A stretch of DNA of 64,000 nt from Rhodanobacter sp. ANJX3 (GCF_014200755.1 NZ_JACHCM010000005.1:186001-250000); one strand, 5' to 3'. Shown: positions 10,552 to 19,819, counted from the first letter of the stretch. Notes: generated by a model from the letters alone, not told the origin. Program-made: numbers and translations.

Positions 10552-12020
10552 ACACAAAGATCCCACTGACGGCTCTAGCCGCTTCGCTCGCCCTGCTCCT
10601 CGGCGGCTGCATGGTCGGCCCCGACTACCAGCGGCCGAAGGTCGCCGTGCCGACCCAATACAAGGAGCTGCCCGGATGGACGGTGGCGCAACCCTCCGCC
10701 GCCGCGCCGAAGGCCGACTGGTGGACCGGGTTCAACGATCCGCTGCTCAACCAGCTCGAACCGATGGTGTCCGTGTCCAACCAGACCGTGCGCCAGGATT
10801 ACGCCAACTACCAGGAAGCGCTGGCCGAAGTGCAGCAGGCGCGCAGCGGGCTATTTCCCACTGTTGGCGTAACCGGCTCGGGCACGCGCGAACGCAGCGG
10901 CAGCGGCAGCCTGAGCACCGGCACCGCGACGAACGCGGCCGGTAGCACGCGCGGCAGCGTGATCAACTCCGGCTCGCTCGAAGGCAACGTCAGCTGGGCG
11001 CCCGACCTGTGGGGCAAGGTCCGTCGCACCATCGAGCAAAACAAGGCGACCGCGCAGGCCAGTGAGGCGACCCTGGCCAACGCCACCCTGACCGAGCAGA
11101 CCGCTCTGGCGACCGCGGTGATCGAGCTACGCATCGCCGACGCGAATATCGACCTGCTGCAAAAAACTGTCGACACGTACAAAGAATCGCTGCGCGTGAT
11201 CGGTAACCAGGATGCGGCAGGCACCATACAGCCGTCGGATGTGATCAGCGCGCGCACCCAGCTGGAGAACGCGCAGTCCAGCCTGCTCGCGCTCGGCGTG
11301 ACCCGCGCGCAGTACGCGCACGCCATCGCCGTGCTGGTCGGCAAGAATCCCGAAGATCTCGATATCCCGCACAGCACCAGCCTGCCCGCGCTGCCGACCG
11401 TACCCGCCGGCGTGCCGTCGACGCTGCTGCAGCGCCGCCCGGACATCGCCGTGGCTGAGCGCCAGATGGCGTCGGAGAATGCGGCCATCGGCGTTGCCGT
11501 TGCCGCGTACTACCCCAGCCTGTCGCTAACGGGCGCCGACGGCTTTTCGCAGTCGCCGCTGGCCGGCCTGCTGCACGCTGCCAACCACATCTGGTCGCTC
11601 GGTGCCGACGTCAGCGAAACCGTCTTCGACGGGGGCTTGCGCCACGCCGATGTGGTCGCCGCCAAGGCCGCCTACGAGGCCTCGGTCGCCAACTACCGCG
11701 GTACCGTGCTGACCGCGTTCCAGAACGTGGAAGACGACCTTTCCGGCCTGCGCATCCTCGCTCAGCAGGGCGACGCGCTGGACGCCGCCGTACGCGACGC
11801 CCGCCGCGGCGCCGAGATCGCCTTCAACGAATACCAGGCCGGCACCGTCGACTACACCACCGTATCCACCGCCCAGGCCACCAGCCTCAGTACCCAGCAA
11901 AGCGCGCTCAACGTGCAGCAGCAGCGGCTGCTCGACACCGTCTCGCTGATCGGCGACGTCGGCGGGAGCTGGTCGGCGAGCGAGCTTAGCGATCCCGGAA
12001 AGGCCTCGGCGCAGCGGTGA
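10548..12020 (+). CDS. Outer-membrane efflux lipoprotein, NodT/OprM family
   Basis: TolC-like channel that completes the tripartite pump. A lipoprotein signal peptide ends with the lipobox LLGGC (Cys at about residue 22), followed by MVGPDYQRP, the typical mature N-terminus of NodT proteins. Two outer-membrane efflux repeats follow: the first runs around residues 60-250 with the motif NVSWAPDLWGKVRR, the second around 280-480 with RRPDIAVAERQMASENA and VSETVFDGGLR. The length (490 residues) is normal. The start codon overlaps the mdtC stop by four bases. Confidence 0.94.
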   Translation: MNTKIPLTALAASLALLLGGCMVGPDYQRPKVAVPTQYKELPGWTVAQPSAAAPKADWWTGFNDPLLNQLEPMVSVSNQTVRQDYANYQEALAEVQQARSGLFPTVGVTGSGTRERSGSGSLSTGTATNAAGSTRGSVINSGSLEGNVSWAPDLWGKVRRTIEQNKATAQASEATLANATLTEQTALATAVIELRIADANIDLLQKTVDTYKESLRVIGNQDAAGTIQPSDVISARTQLENAQSSLLALGVTRAQYAHAIAVLVGKNPEDLDIPHSTSLPALPTVPAGVPSTLLQRRPDIAVAERQMASENAAIGVAVAAYYPSLSLTGADGFSQSPLAGLLHAANHIWSLGADVSETVFDGGLRHADVVAAKAAYEASVANYRGTVLTAFQNVEDDLSGLRILAQQGDALDAAVRDARRGAEIAFNEYQAGTVDYTTVSTAQATSLSTQQSALNVQQQRLLDTVSLIGDVGGSWSASELSDPGKASAQR

Positions 12021-12330
12021 CTGGGCAATAGCGCCGCGGGTCTGTGGTTGCGGTACTTTTCGTCACCGTCGAAGGCCTCACCGGTTGCGCACAAAGACCG
12101 CTCCAGCGCCAAAACTAAATTTGCCCGCAAGCGAAGCTACTTTTCCCAAGCTGCGCTAATCAATCACATCGACGTAGGTTGGGGAGAGCGCAGCAATCCC
12201 CAACGTCACGCTTGAGGCTGCCCGAGCAGCCCACGCAAAAAGATATCTCTGACCTTCGTCCCGCTCGTATATCCAAAGCGGCATAACGCACAGAGCGAAC
12301 TCAGCAAATTCGAAACGTCAGCGCTCTGCG
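12021..12330. other. Convergent intergenic region after the efflux operon
   Basis: About 310 bases between the efflux operon (plus) and the SRPBCC gene (minus). Apart from the dispersed repeat at 12173-12205, described separately, I see no coding sequence and no classical terminator with a T-run. Confidence 0.5.
12173..12205. repeat. Dispersed GTAGGTTGGG-type palindromic repeat, short copy
   Basis: CGTAGGTTGGGG, then AGAGCGCAGCAAT, then CCCCAACG forms a 7-bp stem (GTTGGGG/CCCCAAC). It shares its head (GTAGGTTGGG..GAGCGCAGCRAT..CCCAAC) with elements at 45268-45347 and 46477-46629. All three copies are intergenic, as expected for a dispersed non-coding repeat. Confidence 0.7.
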
Positions 12331-12744
12331 TTACGGCCCATCCAACGCCGACGCCAACGCCTTCAACCCTTCGTGATAATGCGCCTGCAGTGATTCGCTG
12401 GCGCTGGCTTCGCCGTCGCCGAGCGGTTCGAATTCGCATGACCACATGACCGTACTGCCGCCTTTACTGTCTTTGACGTGCAGGGTGGCGCGGCAGTTGT
12501 TGACCGGTACTTTGCCATCGACTACCACGTAGACGTATCGGCGCATAGCGTCGCTGCGTGCCTCCAGCCGCTCGACCGCGCGGCTACCGTCGGCGTAGTG
12601 GACGGTGCGGATACGTCCCTCCCACGATAAATCGACGCTACGAACCTGCGGATGCCAGCGGTGCAGGCCGCCGAAGTCGCCGACCATCGCCCACACCAGG
12701 TCTGCCGGGTTGGCCAGGTGCTGCACGACCCTTACCTGCGTCAT
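12331..12744 (-). CDS. SRPBCC-fold (polyketide cyclase/START-like) protein
   Basis: A 137-residue single-domain protein of the SRPBCC superfamily, small helix-grip folds that bind hydrophobic ligands. The family signature is at the start: residues 12-35 read NPADLVWAMVGDFGGLHRWHPQV, quoted here as VWAMVGDFGGLHRWHP, and a middle strand reads GSTVMWSCEFEPLGDG. No catalytic residues are recognisable. Plant-type allergens and bacterial cyclases share the fold, so no substrate can be assigned. It stands alone, convergent with the efflux operon and divergent from the sigma54 activator. The initiator ATG at 12744 has the purine-rich AAAGGAGGGG just upstream on the coding strand. Confidence 0.8.
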   Translation of the reverse strand: MTQVRVVQHLANPADLVWAMVGDFGGLHRWHPQVRSVDLSWEGRIRTVHYADGSRAVERLEARSDAMRRYVYVVVDGKVPVNNCRATLHVKDSKGGSTVMWSCEFEPLGDGEASASESLQAHYHEGLKALASALDGP

Positions 12745-13107
12745 AGCCCCTCCTTTGCTTAATCGCCGGGCGAAGTATCAGGCGCGGCGCCCCGTCGCTT
12801 GATCGATATAGCCCATCGGCGAACGGCGCTTGTTCGCTGAGGCAGATCGCCTGGAGTCACGCAAAACCCGAGCCAACCTTGCCCGCTCGCTCAACGCCAG
12901 GCGCCAGGCCATCCGGCGCGAAAAGGCGCTTGCCCAGTGTCGCTGTTCTGGCACAAGCCGTGGTGACACTGCGTACCAAATGTTGCGCTGCAGTTTGCTT
13001 ACCGGCGCCGCCGGGACCATTCTTCGGTGCATCGATCCAAACGACACCACCATGGGGCTGGCCGCGTGCCGCTGAGACACGGCTGTCCATCGTCGAGAGA
13101 GCCACGC
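12745..13107. other. Divergent intergenic region upstream of the sigma54 activator
   Basis: About 360 bases. Open frames cross it on both strands but have no family resemblance that I can support. A loose TGT-N12-ACA match at 12938-12955 resembles the dyads found at the xoxF and frmA promoters but lacks the inner CG pairs. There is no GG-N10-GC promoter next to it. Confidence 0.45.
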
Positions 13108-15042
13108 ATGAGCAGCCAAATGCAGATTACCCACGCGGCATCGCACGTCGACGGGCTACTGCTGGAGCGATTGGGCCGCATCAACGTTGCGCCGCACGTG
13201 AGTAAATCCTGGCAACGCTGCGTCGAGGATTTCGGCACCGCTCCCGATGCGGTTCGCGCCACGCCGGTGCTCAACGCGCAGGCCGTACGAGAGCGCCAGC
13301 AGCAGTTCGGCGAACTGCTCAACGTGGCCAAAGCCGAGATGGAAAGCCTGTACGAGATGATCGCAGGCTCCGGCTACGCGGTGATACTCAGTGATACCGA
13401 CAGCGTGATCCTCGGTGCGATCACCGACCCGACCCTGACGCGCGAGTTCCGCGACGCCGGCCTGCGCATCGGCGCGATGTGGAGCGAACAGTACGAAGGC
13501 ACCAACGGTCTGGGCACCTGCCTGGCCGAAGGCGTACCGGTCACCGTGTATCGCGATGAGCATTTTCGCCGCTTCAATATCGGCCTGTCGTGCTCGGGTG
13601 CGCCGGTGGTGGACGCTCAGGGCAAGGTGCTCGGCGTACTCGATGCCTCGACCGTCAACGCCGGTGATACGCGACTGATCCAGCGCCACACGATGGCGCT
13701 GGTCAACATGTCGGCCAACCTGATTTCGCGCTGCCGTTTCATGCGCGAATGCGCCGCGACCTGGGTCTTGCGCTTTCACAGCCGGCCGGAGTTTGTCGGC
13801 CTGCTGCACGAAGCGCTGCTGGCCGTGGGCAGCGACGGCATCGTGTGCGCCGTGAACGACAGCGCGATGGCGCAGCTGGGCATGTCGCGCGCGCAGCTCG
13901 TCGGCAAACCGCTGACGTCGATTTTTCCGTTCGATTTCGAAACCGTGCAGCGCCGTGCGGCCACGGATGCTTCGTTGCTCTGGCCGGTGCGCGACGTCGC
14001 CTACGGGCGCCGGTTTTTTGCCCGCGTGCGCACGCCCACGACGCAGTCCGCCTCCATCTCACGCGGGCCGAAGAAGGAAACCAGCGGCGTTCACTCGACC
14101 ACGCGCCAGCACGTGGTGGCCGACGCGCGCATGCAGCACAACATTCACTGCGGCCACCATCTGTTTGCACGCAAGGTACCGCTGCTGCTGCAGGGTGCGA
14201 CCGGAACAGGCAAGGAGGCGTTTGCCAAATCGCTGCACCTGGCCAGTGCATGGGCTGACAAGCCGTTCGTGGCGGTGAACTGCGCCGCGATTCCCGAGGC
14301 GCTGATCGAGAGCGAGCTGTTTGGTTATACCCGCGGCGCGTTCACCGACGCCGCGCGCGAGGGACATCTGGGCAAGATTCGCCAGTCCAGCGGAGGCACG
14401 CTGTTTCTCGATGAAATCGGCGACATGCCGCTGCACATGCAGACGCGGTTGCTGCGGGTGCTGGAAGAACACGAGGTCGTGCCGTTGGGCGGTGAGCAGG
14501 CAGTACCGGTGGATCTGCACATCATCAGCGCCACCCACCACGACCTGCTGCAGATGGTGCAGGCCGGCGAGTTCCGCGAGGATCTTTACTACCGCCTCAA
14601 CGGCATCACCCTGCAGCTGCCGACGCTGCGCGAGCGCACCGACAAGCGCGAGCTGATCACGGCGCTGCTGGCCGATGACGACAACAACGAGCCGATCCCG
14701 AGCATCCACGACGATGCGATGCAAAAGCTGCTGGACTATCCATGGCCCGGCAACATCCGCCAGCTGCGCAACACGCTGCGCACGGCGGCGGCGCTGTGCA
14801 GCGACGGCGTGGTTCGCATCGGCAACCTGCCGCACGAGATCACCGAGGGCGACGCGTCGACCGCCGCCAGCCAGCCGAGCAAGGATGCCGCGGCGCCGCT
14901 GCAGTCGGCCGAACGCGATGCGCTGCTGCGCGAACTCGAACGGCTGCACTGGAATATCAGCCGCGCCGCCAGTGCGTTGGGCGTCAGTCGCAATACGCTG
15001 TACCGCAAGATGCGCAAACACGATATCGCCCTGCCTGGCTGA
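13108..15042 (+). CDS. AcoR-like sigma54-dependent transcriptional activator
   Basis: Bacterial enhancer-binding protein of 644 residues. A GAF-type sensor domain (about residues 60-200; EGTNGLGTCLAEGVPVTVY is typical of AcoR-type proteins) is followed by a PAS-like region (about 215-300). The AAA+ domain has Walker A GATGTGKE at about 364, the sigma54-contact loop GAFTDA at 410-415 and Walker B GTLFLDEIGDMP. A Fis-type HTH ends the protein (NISRAASALGVSRNTLYRKM). Relatives of this kind respond to small alcohol or acetoin-related compounds. Start ATG 13108 follows GAGAGAGCC and opens the conserved region. The contact loop reads D where the consensus GAFTGA has G. It converges with the TonB receptor, stop codons back to back. 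It is the best candidate to act at the sigma54 promoters of xoxF and frmA. Confidence 0.93.
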   Translation: MSSQMQITHAASHVDGLLLERLGRINVAPHVSKSWQRCVEDFGTAPDAVRATPVLNAQAVRERQQQFGELLNVAKAEMESLYEMIAGSGYAVILSDTDSVILGAITDPTLTREFRDAGLRIGAMWSEQYEGTNGLGTCLAEGVPVTVYRDEHFRRFNIGLSCSGAPVVDAQGKVLGVLDASTVNAGDTRLIQRHTMALVNMSANLISRCRFMRECAATWVLRFHSRPEFVGLLHEALLAVGSDGIVCAVNDSAMAQLGMSRAQLVGKPLTSIFPFDFETVQRRAATDASLLWPVRDVAYGRRFFARVRTPTTQSASISRGPKKETSGVHSTTRQHVVADARMQHNIHCGHHLFARKVPLLLQGATGTGKEAFAKSLHLASAWADKPFVAVNCAAIPEALIESELFGYTRGAFTDAAREGHLGKIRQSSGGTLFLDEIGDMPLHMQTRLLRVLEEHEVVPLGGEQAVPVDLHIISATHHDLLQMVQAGEFREDLYYRLNGITLQLPTLRERTDKRELITALLADDDNNEPIPSIHDDAMQKLLDYPWPGNIRQLRNTLRTAAALCSDGVVRIGNLPHEITEGDASTAASQPSKDAAAPLQSAERDALLRELERLHWNISRAASALGVSRNTLYRKMRKHDIALPG

Positions 15043-17487
15043 TCAGAAGGTCACGCGCACGCCGCCGTAAAAGGTGGTGGGTGCCGCCGGGCTGTAGAAG
15101 CGGTTATCGACACCGGGGCCGTTGCTCACCCCGTCGACAGGTACGCCAGGCGCATTCACGCCCGTAGGGTCGCTATAAATCCCGTACGTCGCATATTTGG
15201 CGTTGAACACGTTATCGATGGACCCGAACAGCTCCACGTTTCTGGCCAGCTGATAGCTCGCATGCAGGTTCACCACGTGATAGCCAGGAAGCGGCTTGTT
15301 CTGGTTCGACTCATCGCCGAAGTAATACTCGTTGCTGGCGATGATGATGGAAGCGCCAAGCTTCCACTGCGGCGTGACGGCATAGTCCACGCCAGCTTTT
15401 ACCCGATTCTTCGCAATGCCTGGCAGGCGGTCGCCAGGACGCACCTCGATATTGCCGTCCGCATCCTGAAAGGGGTTGGACGGCGACGGCAGCTGCAGAG
15501 CGGACTGGAACGTGGCGTCGACATAGCTGTAGCTGAAGTAGGTCGACCACTTGTCGGTGGTGTAGTTGAAGCCGGCTTCGATACCTTCGCGCCGCGTCGA
15601 ACCGATGTTCTGGTAGAAGCCGCTGCTGACCGAGGTGGAAATGCCGTAAATGTCGTCGAACGAATTGGTGCGAAACGCGCCGAGGTTCCACGTCGCTACG
15701 CCGCCGGCGGAAAACGCATCCGGGATATTTCCACGCAAACCGAACTCGGCGGTATGCGCTACCACCTGCCGCAGGTTCGGCGGGTCGCCCGCAAGGTTCG
15801 ACGGCAGCAGGCACGGCTTCAGTGGATCGGAGCATTCGATTTCGCTGGCCGTCGGCGTACGGGTACTGGTGGCGATGCCGGCATACGCGGTGAGCGTCGG
15901 CGATAGTTTGTAGGTGCCACCGACGGCCGGGTTGAAATGGCTGAAGCGATTGTTGCCATTAAGGCTGGTACCGCGCTGATCCTGCAGATCGATGTGCGCT
16001 ACGTCGTAGCGGCCGCTCGCGGTGAGGGCGAAATCGGGCGTCACGTTGAAGGTGTCGGTAAGGTAGCCGCCGATGTCACGATTGTTGGCGGCGAGAATCA
16101 CCGGCACGGCGCCAAATGGCGAGCTCTCCGGCGTATCGACATAAAGGTTGGATGGCAGCACGGTGAGCTGGTCATCGATCACGCCGATCTGCGCGCCGGA
16201 ATAAAAATGGGTGTGCGCATAATCGAACGTGGCGCCGGCGGTGAACTGGTTATCGTGCCCGAAGATCGACTGATCGTTGCTGATTTGCAGCGTCGCGCCG
16301 TGGCTGTAGGAGTCGATGGTCTCGAAATCGTTTTCGCCGATCGGCACGGTGCCGCCTTGCGAAATATCCGGCAGATTCTGCCCCGCCGCGTTGTTCACCG
16401 GCGTCACGCCGTCGGACTGGCACAGCGAACCGGCTAAGGCCGCATCGGTGCAGGCGGTGTAATCGGTGGTGTTGCCGTTGGAGACGCGCTGGGTGAACTG
16501 GCGGTAGTACAGCACCCCCTGCACCGACCAGTGGTCGGTCGCCTGGTAGGTGCCGTTCAAGGTGACGAAGTTCAGTTCGTTGTCGTTGGCCTGAGGGCCT
16601 GTGAACACCAGCCGTCGACTCACGGCCAACTCCTGCGCCGGCGCCGAGCCCTGGCCGTCCAGATGGTTTTCCGCATGGGTGTAGCTGAGGTCGAGCGAGA
16701 GTCCGTCGGCACGCATGCTGAGGTCGGTATAGAACTGGCGCAGCGCGTCAGAAGAGAAATCACGCCAGCCATCCGAATTCAGCGTCTTGGCCGCCGCGTA
16801 GATGCCGAACGTGCCGTTGTTGGCGCCGTACTGTGCGCCCGCGGAGCGCTGCCCGAACGAGCCACCCGAAAGCTCGAGTTCGCCGCCGGTATAGTTGAAG
16901 CCGTTTTTCATCTCGACCGAGATCGCGCCGCCCAGCGCGTTCAATCCATACACGGGATTCGAACTGACTAGCTGCACGCGGTTGATCGCCATGTCGGGGA
17001 ACAGATCCCAGTTCACCGTATCGCCGAACGCCTCGTTGATGCGTACGCCGTTCTGATACACCGCCAAACCTTGCGGCGTGCCCAGCACCGGCGATGCCTC
17101 AAAGCCACGGTAGAGGATGTCCGGCTGATACGGATCATTGAGGTTGTCGTTGACGCTGATGCTGCCGAGCTGCGAGTTCAATGCCTGGGTCATGCTGGCC
17201 GAGCCGTTGCGCGTGACGTCGGCGGCCGACAGGCTTTGCACGTTACCCGGCACCTTGTCGGCGTCCAGCACCTTGCCGCCCGGCAAGGCCGTGGCCTGCA
17301 CCACGACGGTCGCCAGCTGCTTGGCTTCGGCCGGCGTGTTTTGATTCGTCGGCGGTTGCGAGGTGGATGCCGTGGGCGTCGCTGCGTTGCTGCCAGGCGC
17401 CTCCTGCGCCTGCGCAAACCCTGCGCCAGTCAATGCCAGAAACAGCAGCGCGCGCGGCAGCATGCGCAGGCGAGAACATCCGTTCAT
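15043..17487 (-). CDS. TonB-dependent outer-membrane receptor
   Basis: Outer-membrane gated porin for scarce substrates, driven by TonB. A signal peptide (MLPRALLFLALTGAGFAQAQ) is followed by a Pro/Thr-rich linker, a plug domain (about residues 60-190: LYRGFEASPVLGTPQGLAVY and GLNALGGAISVEMKNGF), and a 22-strand barrel ending in the outer-membrane C-terminal signal GVRVTF. It has 814 residues from the ATG at 17487. An internal ATG at 17463 is an equally possible start, and an upstream ATG at 17517 is less likely; none has a strong Shine-Dalgarno. Lying beside a lanthanide-type alcohol dehydrogenase locus, it could import a lanthanide chelate as LutH does in Methylorubrum. That is inference from context; the sequence does not show the ligand. 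Confidence 0.92.
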   Translation of the reverse strand: MNGCSRLRMLPRALLFLALTGAGFAQAQEAPGSNAATPTASTSQPPTNQNTPAEAKQLATVVVQATALPGGKVLDADKVPGNVQSLSAADVTRNGSASMTQALNSQLGSISVNDNLNDPYQPDILYRGFEASPVLGTPQGLAVYQNGVRINEAFGDTVNWDLFPDMAINRVQLVSSNPVYGLNALGGAISVEMKNGFNYTGGELELSGGSFGQRSAGAQYGANNGTFGIYAAAKTLNSDGWRDFSSDALRQFYTDLSMRADGLSLDLSYTHAENHLDGQGSAPAQELAVSRRLVFTGPQANDNELNFVTLNGTYQATDHWSVQGVLYYRQFTQRVSNGNTTDYTACTDAALAGSLCQSDGVTPVNNAAGQNLPDISQGGTVPIGENDFETIDSYSHGATLQISNDQSIFGHDNQFTAGATFDYAHTHFYSGAQIGVIDDQLTVLPSNLYVDTPESSPFGAVPVILAANNRDIGGYLTDTFNVTPDFALTASGRYDVAHIDLQDQRGTSLNGNNRFSHFNPAVGGTYKLSPTLTAYAGIATSTRTPTASEIECSDPLKPCLLPSNLAGDPPNLRQVVAHTAEFGLRGNIPDAFSAGGVATWNLGAFRTNSFDDIYGISTSVSSGFYQNIGSTRREGIEAGFNYTTDKWSTYFSYSYVDATFQSALQLPSPSNPFQDADGNIEVRPGDRLPGIAKNRVKAGVDYAVTPQWKLGASIIIASNEYYFGDESNQNKPLPGYHVVNLHASYQLARNVELFGSIDNVFNAKYATYGIYSDPTGVNAPGVPVDGVSNGPGVDNRFYSPAAPTTFYGGVRVTF

Positions 17488-17552
17488 TACTGCGTGATGA
17501 TCGGTGACATGACCCATCGTATCGGATACCCCAGCCTGATCGGTTTGACGGT

Positions 17553-17601
17553 CAACGCATTCGCTCGCGCGTCGTGCAATGACGCGCGAGCGAATGCGTT
17601 G
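17553..17601. repeat. 21-bp perfect inverted repeat between TonB receptor and kinase genes
   Basis: CAACGCATTCGCTCGCGCGTC (17553-17573) is exactly complementary to 17581-17601, with the loop GTGCAAT. It lies between divergent genes, 66 bases upstream of the receptor start and 100 bases upstream of the kinase start. It therefore cannot simply be a terminator for either gene unless it acts in the receptor leader as an attenuator. Alternatives are a repressor operator, or one unit of a dispersed palindrome family. Free energy was not calculated, but a 21-bp GC-rich stem will be very stable. Confidence 0.9.
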
Positions 17602-17701
17602 CGCAAAGCTAAAGCAGCGCAGGCCTTTTTGACTACGGGAAGAACTCCCGAATGCCGAACCGCTACCATGCGCTGAGTCCCCGACAGCGAGCGGCCACCG
17701 C

Positions 17702-19132
17702 ATGCGTCTATCGCGATTCCTGATGTTGCGCATCGCCGCTGTTTCGCTCGCCATGATGGCATGCGCGCTGCTGCTGGCGCTGTGGCAGGCACGGCTGAAC
17801 ATCGCGCGCGAAGAGCGCGGCGCCACCGAAACAGCGCGCCTGTTCGACGAGCTCGATGGCCTGGAAAGCGGGCCGGCCGGCGATATGCCGGCGCACCTCA
17901 GCGCGCTGCGCCAGATCAGCGCGCAAGGCCGGCTGCGGCATCTGCAGCTGCAGCTGCAGGATGACCACGGCAACGATCTGTTACCGCGACTGCCGGAAAC
18001 ATCCACACCGCTGCAGCGCGGCTACGCGTGGCTGCTGCCGCCCGCCTACGGCGGCGTCAAGCCCACCACGCCGCAATGGAACCTGCAGCGCGCGGATGGC
18101 CGGAGATTTCACGTGACACTATTGCTTGACCCGGGCAGCGAGCGCAGCGAGTCGCTGACCGATATCGCCGGCCTGCTTGGCATTCTGCTCGGCTACGGCG
18201 CGCTGACGCTGCTGGCGGTCTATGTGGCGCTGCGCTTGGCGCTGCGACCGATGCGCAAGATTATCTACGCGATCGGTCAGTACCAGCGCGATCGCTACGA
18301 CTATCGGCTGCCGCCGCTGCGCCTGCTGGAGTTGCACACGATCGGGCAAGCGCTCAACCACATGGCGCAGTCGCTGGCGTCCTCGCAGGAGGCACGCCGT
18401 CGGCTCGACCTGCAGCTGCGCAGCCTGCGCGAGGACGAACGCAGCCGACTGGCGCGCGAGCTGCACGACGAATTGGGCCAGCGGCTCACGGCGATGCGTG
18501 CGGACACCGCATGGCTGGTGCGCCGCAGCCTCGGTCAGCCGCCGCTGGCCGATGTCGCCAACGCACTCGCCGAGCACTGCGAACACGTGCAGCACGCTTT
18601 GCGCGATCTGCTGCAGCGGTTGCGCGCACGTCAGCCGTATGAGGACGAAGACGAACCGCTGCCCTTGCATCGTCTGCTGCACGAGCTGGTCGACAGCTGG
18701 CGCGACATGCCCGATCAGGGCACACGTTTCGAACTGGCTATGGCGATCGATGAGCATGCCGTCGGCGGCGATGTCGCGCTGACCGTCTACCGGCTGACGC
18801 AGGAGGCACTGACGAATATCGCGCGCCATGCGCAGGCCACGCGCGTCGGCATTCGGCTCGCGCTGCACGACGACGGTCGACTGGAGTGGTCCGTGTGCGA
18901 CGACGGCAACGGCTTGACCGATCCCGGGCAGGCGGCCTATCGCGGCAACGGTCTGGTCGGCATGCGCGAACGCGTGTGGGCGCTGCACGGTGAGATCGAC
19001 ATGTTTGCCACTCACCCGCACAGCTCGCGACCGGGGCTGACCATCCGGGCACGATTGCCGCTACAGCCTGTATCGGCGACGTCGCTAACGAACGATCGAC
19101 TCGCCCATGGTGAGCCGGACTATCCTTCCTGA
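17702..19132 (+). CDS. NarX/UhpB-type sensor histidine kinase
   Basis: Membrane histidine kinase of 476 residues. Two membrane segments (about residues 8-28 and 155-178) bracket a periplasmic domain of about 125 residues. A HAMP region and coiled coil follow, then a HisKA_3 dimerisation domain with EDERSRLARELHDELGQRL (phosphorylated His in ELHDE) and an HATPase domain with LTQEALTNIARHA (N box) and GNGLVGMRERV (G box). HisKA_3 kinases pair with LuxR-type regulators, and one is encoded convergently 27 bases downstream. In Pseudomonas putida a comparable pair, PedS2/PedR2, governs the switch between calcium and lanthanide alcohol dehydrogenases. That role here is inference from location. Confidence 0.92.
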   Translation: MRLSRFLMLRIAAVSLAMMACALLLALWQARLNIAREERGATETARLFDELDGLESGPAGDMPAHLSALRQISAQGRLRHLQLQLQDDHGNDLLPRLPETSTPLQRGYAWLLPPAYGGVKPTTPQWNLQRADGRRFHVTLLLDPGSERSESLTDIAGLLGILLGYGALTLLAVYVALRLALRPMRKIIYAIGQYQRDRYDYRLPPLRLLELHTIGQALNHMAQSLASSQEARRRLDLQLRSLREDERSRLARELHDELGQRLTAMRADTAWLVRRSLGQPPLADVANALAEHCEHVQHALRDLLQRLRARQPYEDEDEPLPLHRLLHELVDSWRDMPDQGTRFELAMAIDEHAVGGDVALTVYRLTQEALTNIARHAQATRVGIRLALHDDGRLEWSVCDDGNGLTDPGQAAYRGNGLVGMRERVWALHGEIDMFATHPHSSRPGLTIRARLPLQPVSATSLTNDRLAHGEPDYPS

Positions 19133-19159
19133 AGTCTCGCGATGGCGTGCGCGGTTCTC

Positions 19160-19810
19160 TCAGGGAACCTGGGCAAGCAGCCCGCAGGTCTGCGCGTAAC
19201 GATACATTTCCAGTGCGCTGTTCAAGCCCAGCTTATGCCGGACGATGGTTTGATAATTGGCCGCTGTCTTGACGCTGAGGCAGCGCTGGCTGGCGATCTG
19301 CTCTACCGCTATGCCCTGCACCAACAGCAGAAAAACGTCAAACTCACGCGGCGACAGTTGCTGATGCGGCAGGTCGCTTTCGCCTTTTCGCATGGCCTGC
19401 GCAATATCCACCGAGAGCACCTGCTCACCGGCCGCCACCTGATGCACGGCGTCGATCAGCGATTCCGGTGGGCTGCTCTTGGTGAGATAGCCGCTCGCAC
19501 CGGCCTTGAGCAGCTGCGCCGCCAGCACCGGGCTGTCGTGCATGGTAAAGATCAGCACGCGCAGCCGCGGCACGCGCTGATGCAGACGCTGCAGGGTTGC
19601 CAGGCCGCCCTGGCCCGGCATCGACAGATCGAGGATCAGCACATCGGCCGGATGCTCCGACAGCCACAGGTAGGCGCTTTCGCCATCGGCGAATTCGGCG
19701 ACGACCCGCAGCCCCGGCTCCAGCTCCAGCAACCGCCGGTAGCCCGCACGCACCACCGCGTGGTCGTCGGCAAGGACGACCCGCAGCGCTGGCTTGGCGT
19801 TGCCTTCCAA
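19160..19810 (-). CDS. LuxR/NarL-family response regulator
   Basis: A 216-residue regulator. The receiver domain has the acidic pair in VVLADDHAVVRAGY, the phosphoacceptor Asp in VLILDLSMPGQGG and the conserved Lys in GYLTKSSPPE. The LuxR-type HTH is LSPREFDVFLLLVQGIAVEQ followed by LSVKTAANYQTIVRHKLG. It lies only 9 bases after gfa and on the same strand, so it may be co-transcribed with frmA-gfa, and it converges with its presumed kinase. It belongs to the same family as ExaE/PedR regulators of quinoprotein ethanol oxidation. Confidence 0.92.
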   Translation of the reverse strand: MEGNAKPALRVVLADDHAVVRAGYRRLLELEPGLRVVAEFADGESAYLWLSEHPADVLILDLSMPGQGGLATLQRLHQRVPRLRVLIFTMHDSPVLAAQLLKAGASGYLTKSSPPESLIDAVHQVAAGEQVLSVDIAQAMRKGESDLPHQQLSPREFDVFLLLVQGIAVEQIASQRCLSVKTAANYQTIVRHKLGLNSALEMYRYAQTCGLLAQVP

Positions 19811-19819
19811 GGCGGACCT

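Noticed and set aside
12938..12955. TGT-N12-ACA sequence in the upstream region of the sigma54 activator
   Set aside because: It lacks the inner CG pairs of the xoxF and frmA dyads and has no -24/-12 promoter nearby, so autoregulation cannot be supported.
12778..13146. Minus-strand frame ending NKRRSPMGYIDQATGRRA, loosely like an IS3 transposase C-terminus
   Set aside because: Only a few residues fit the pattern, no catalytic DDE region is present, and there are no terminal repeats.
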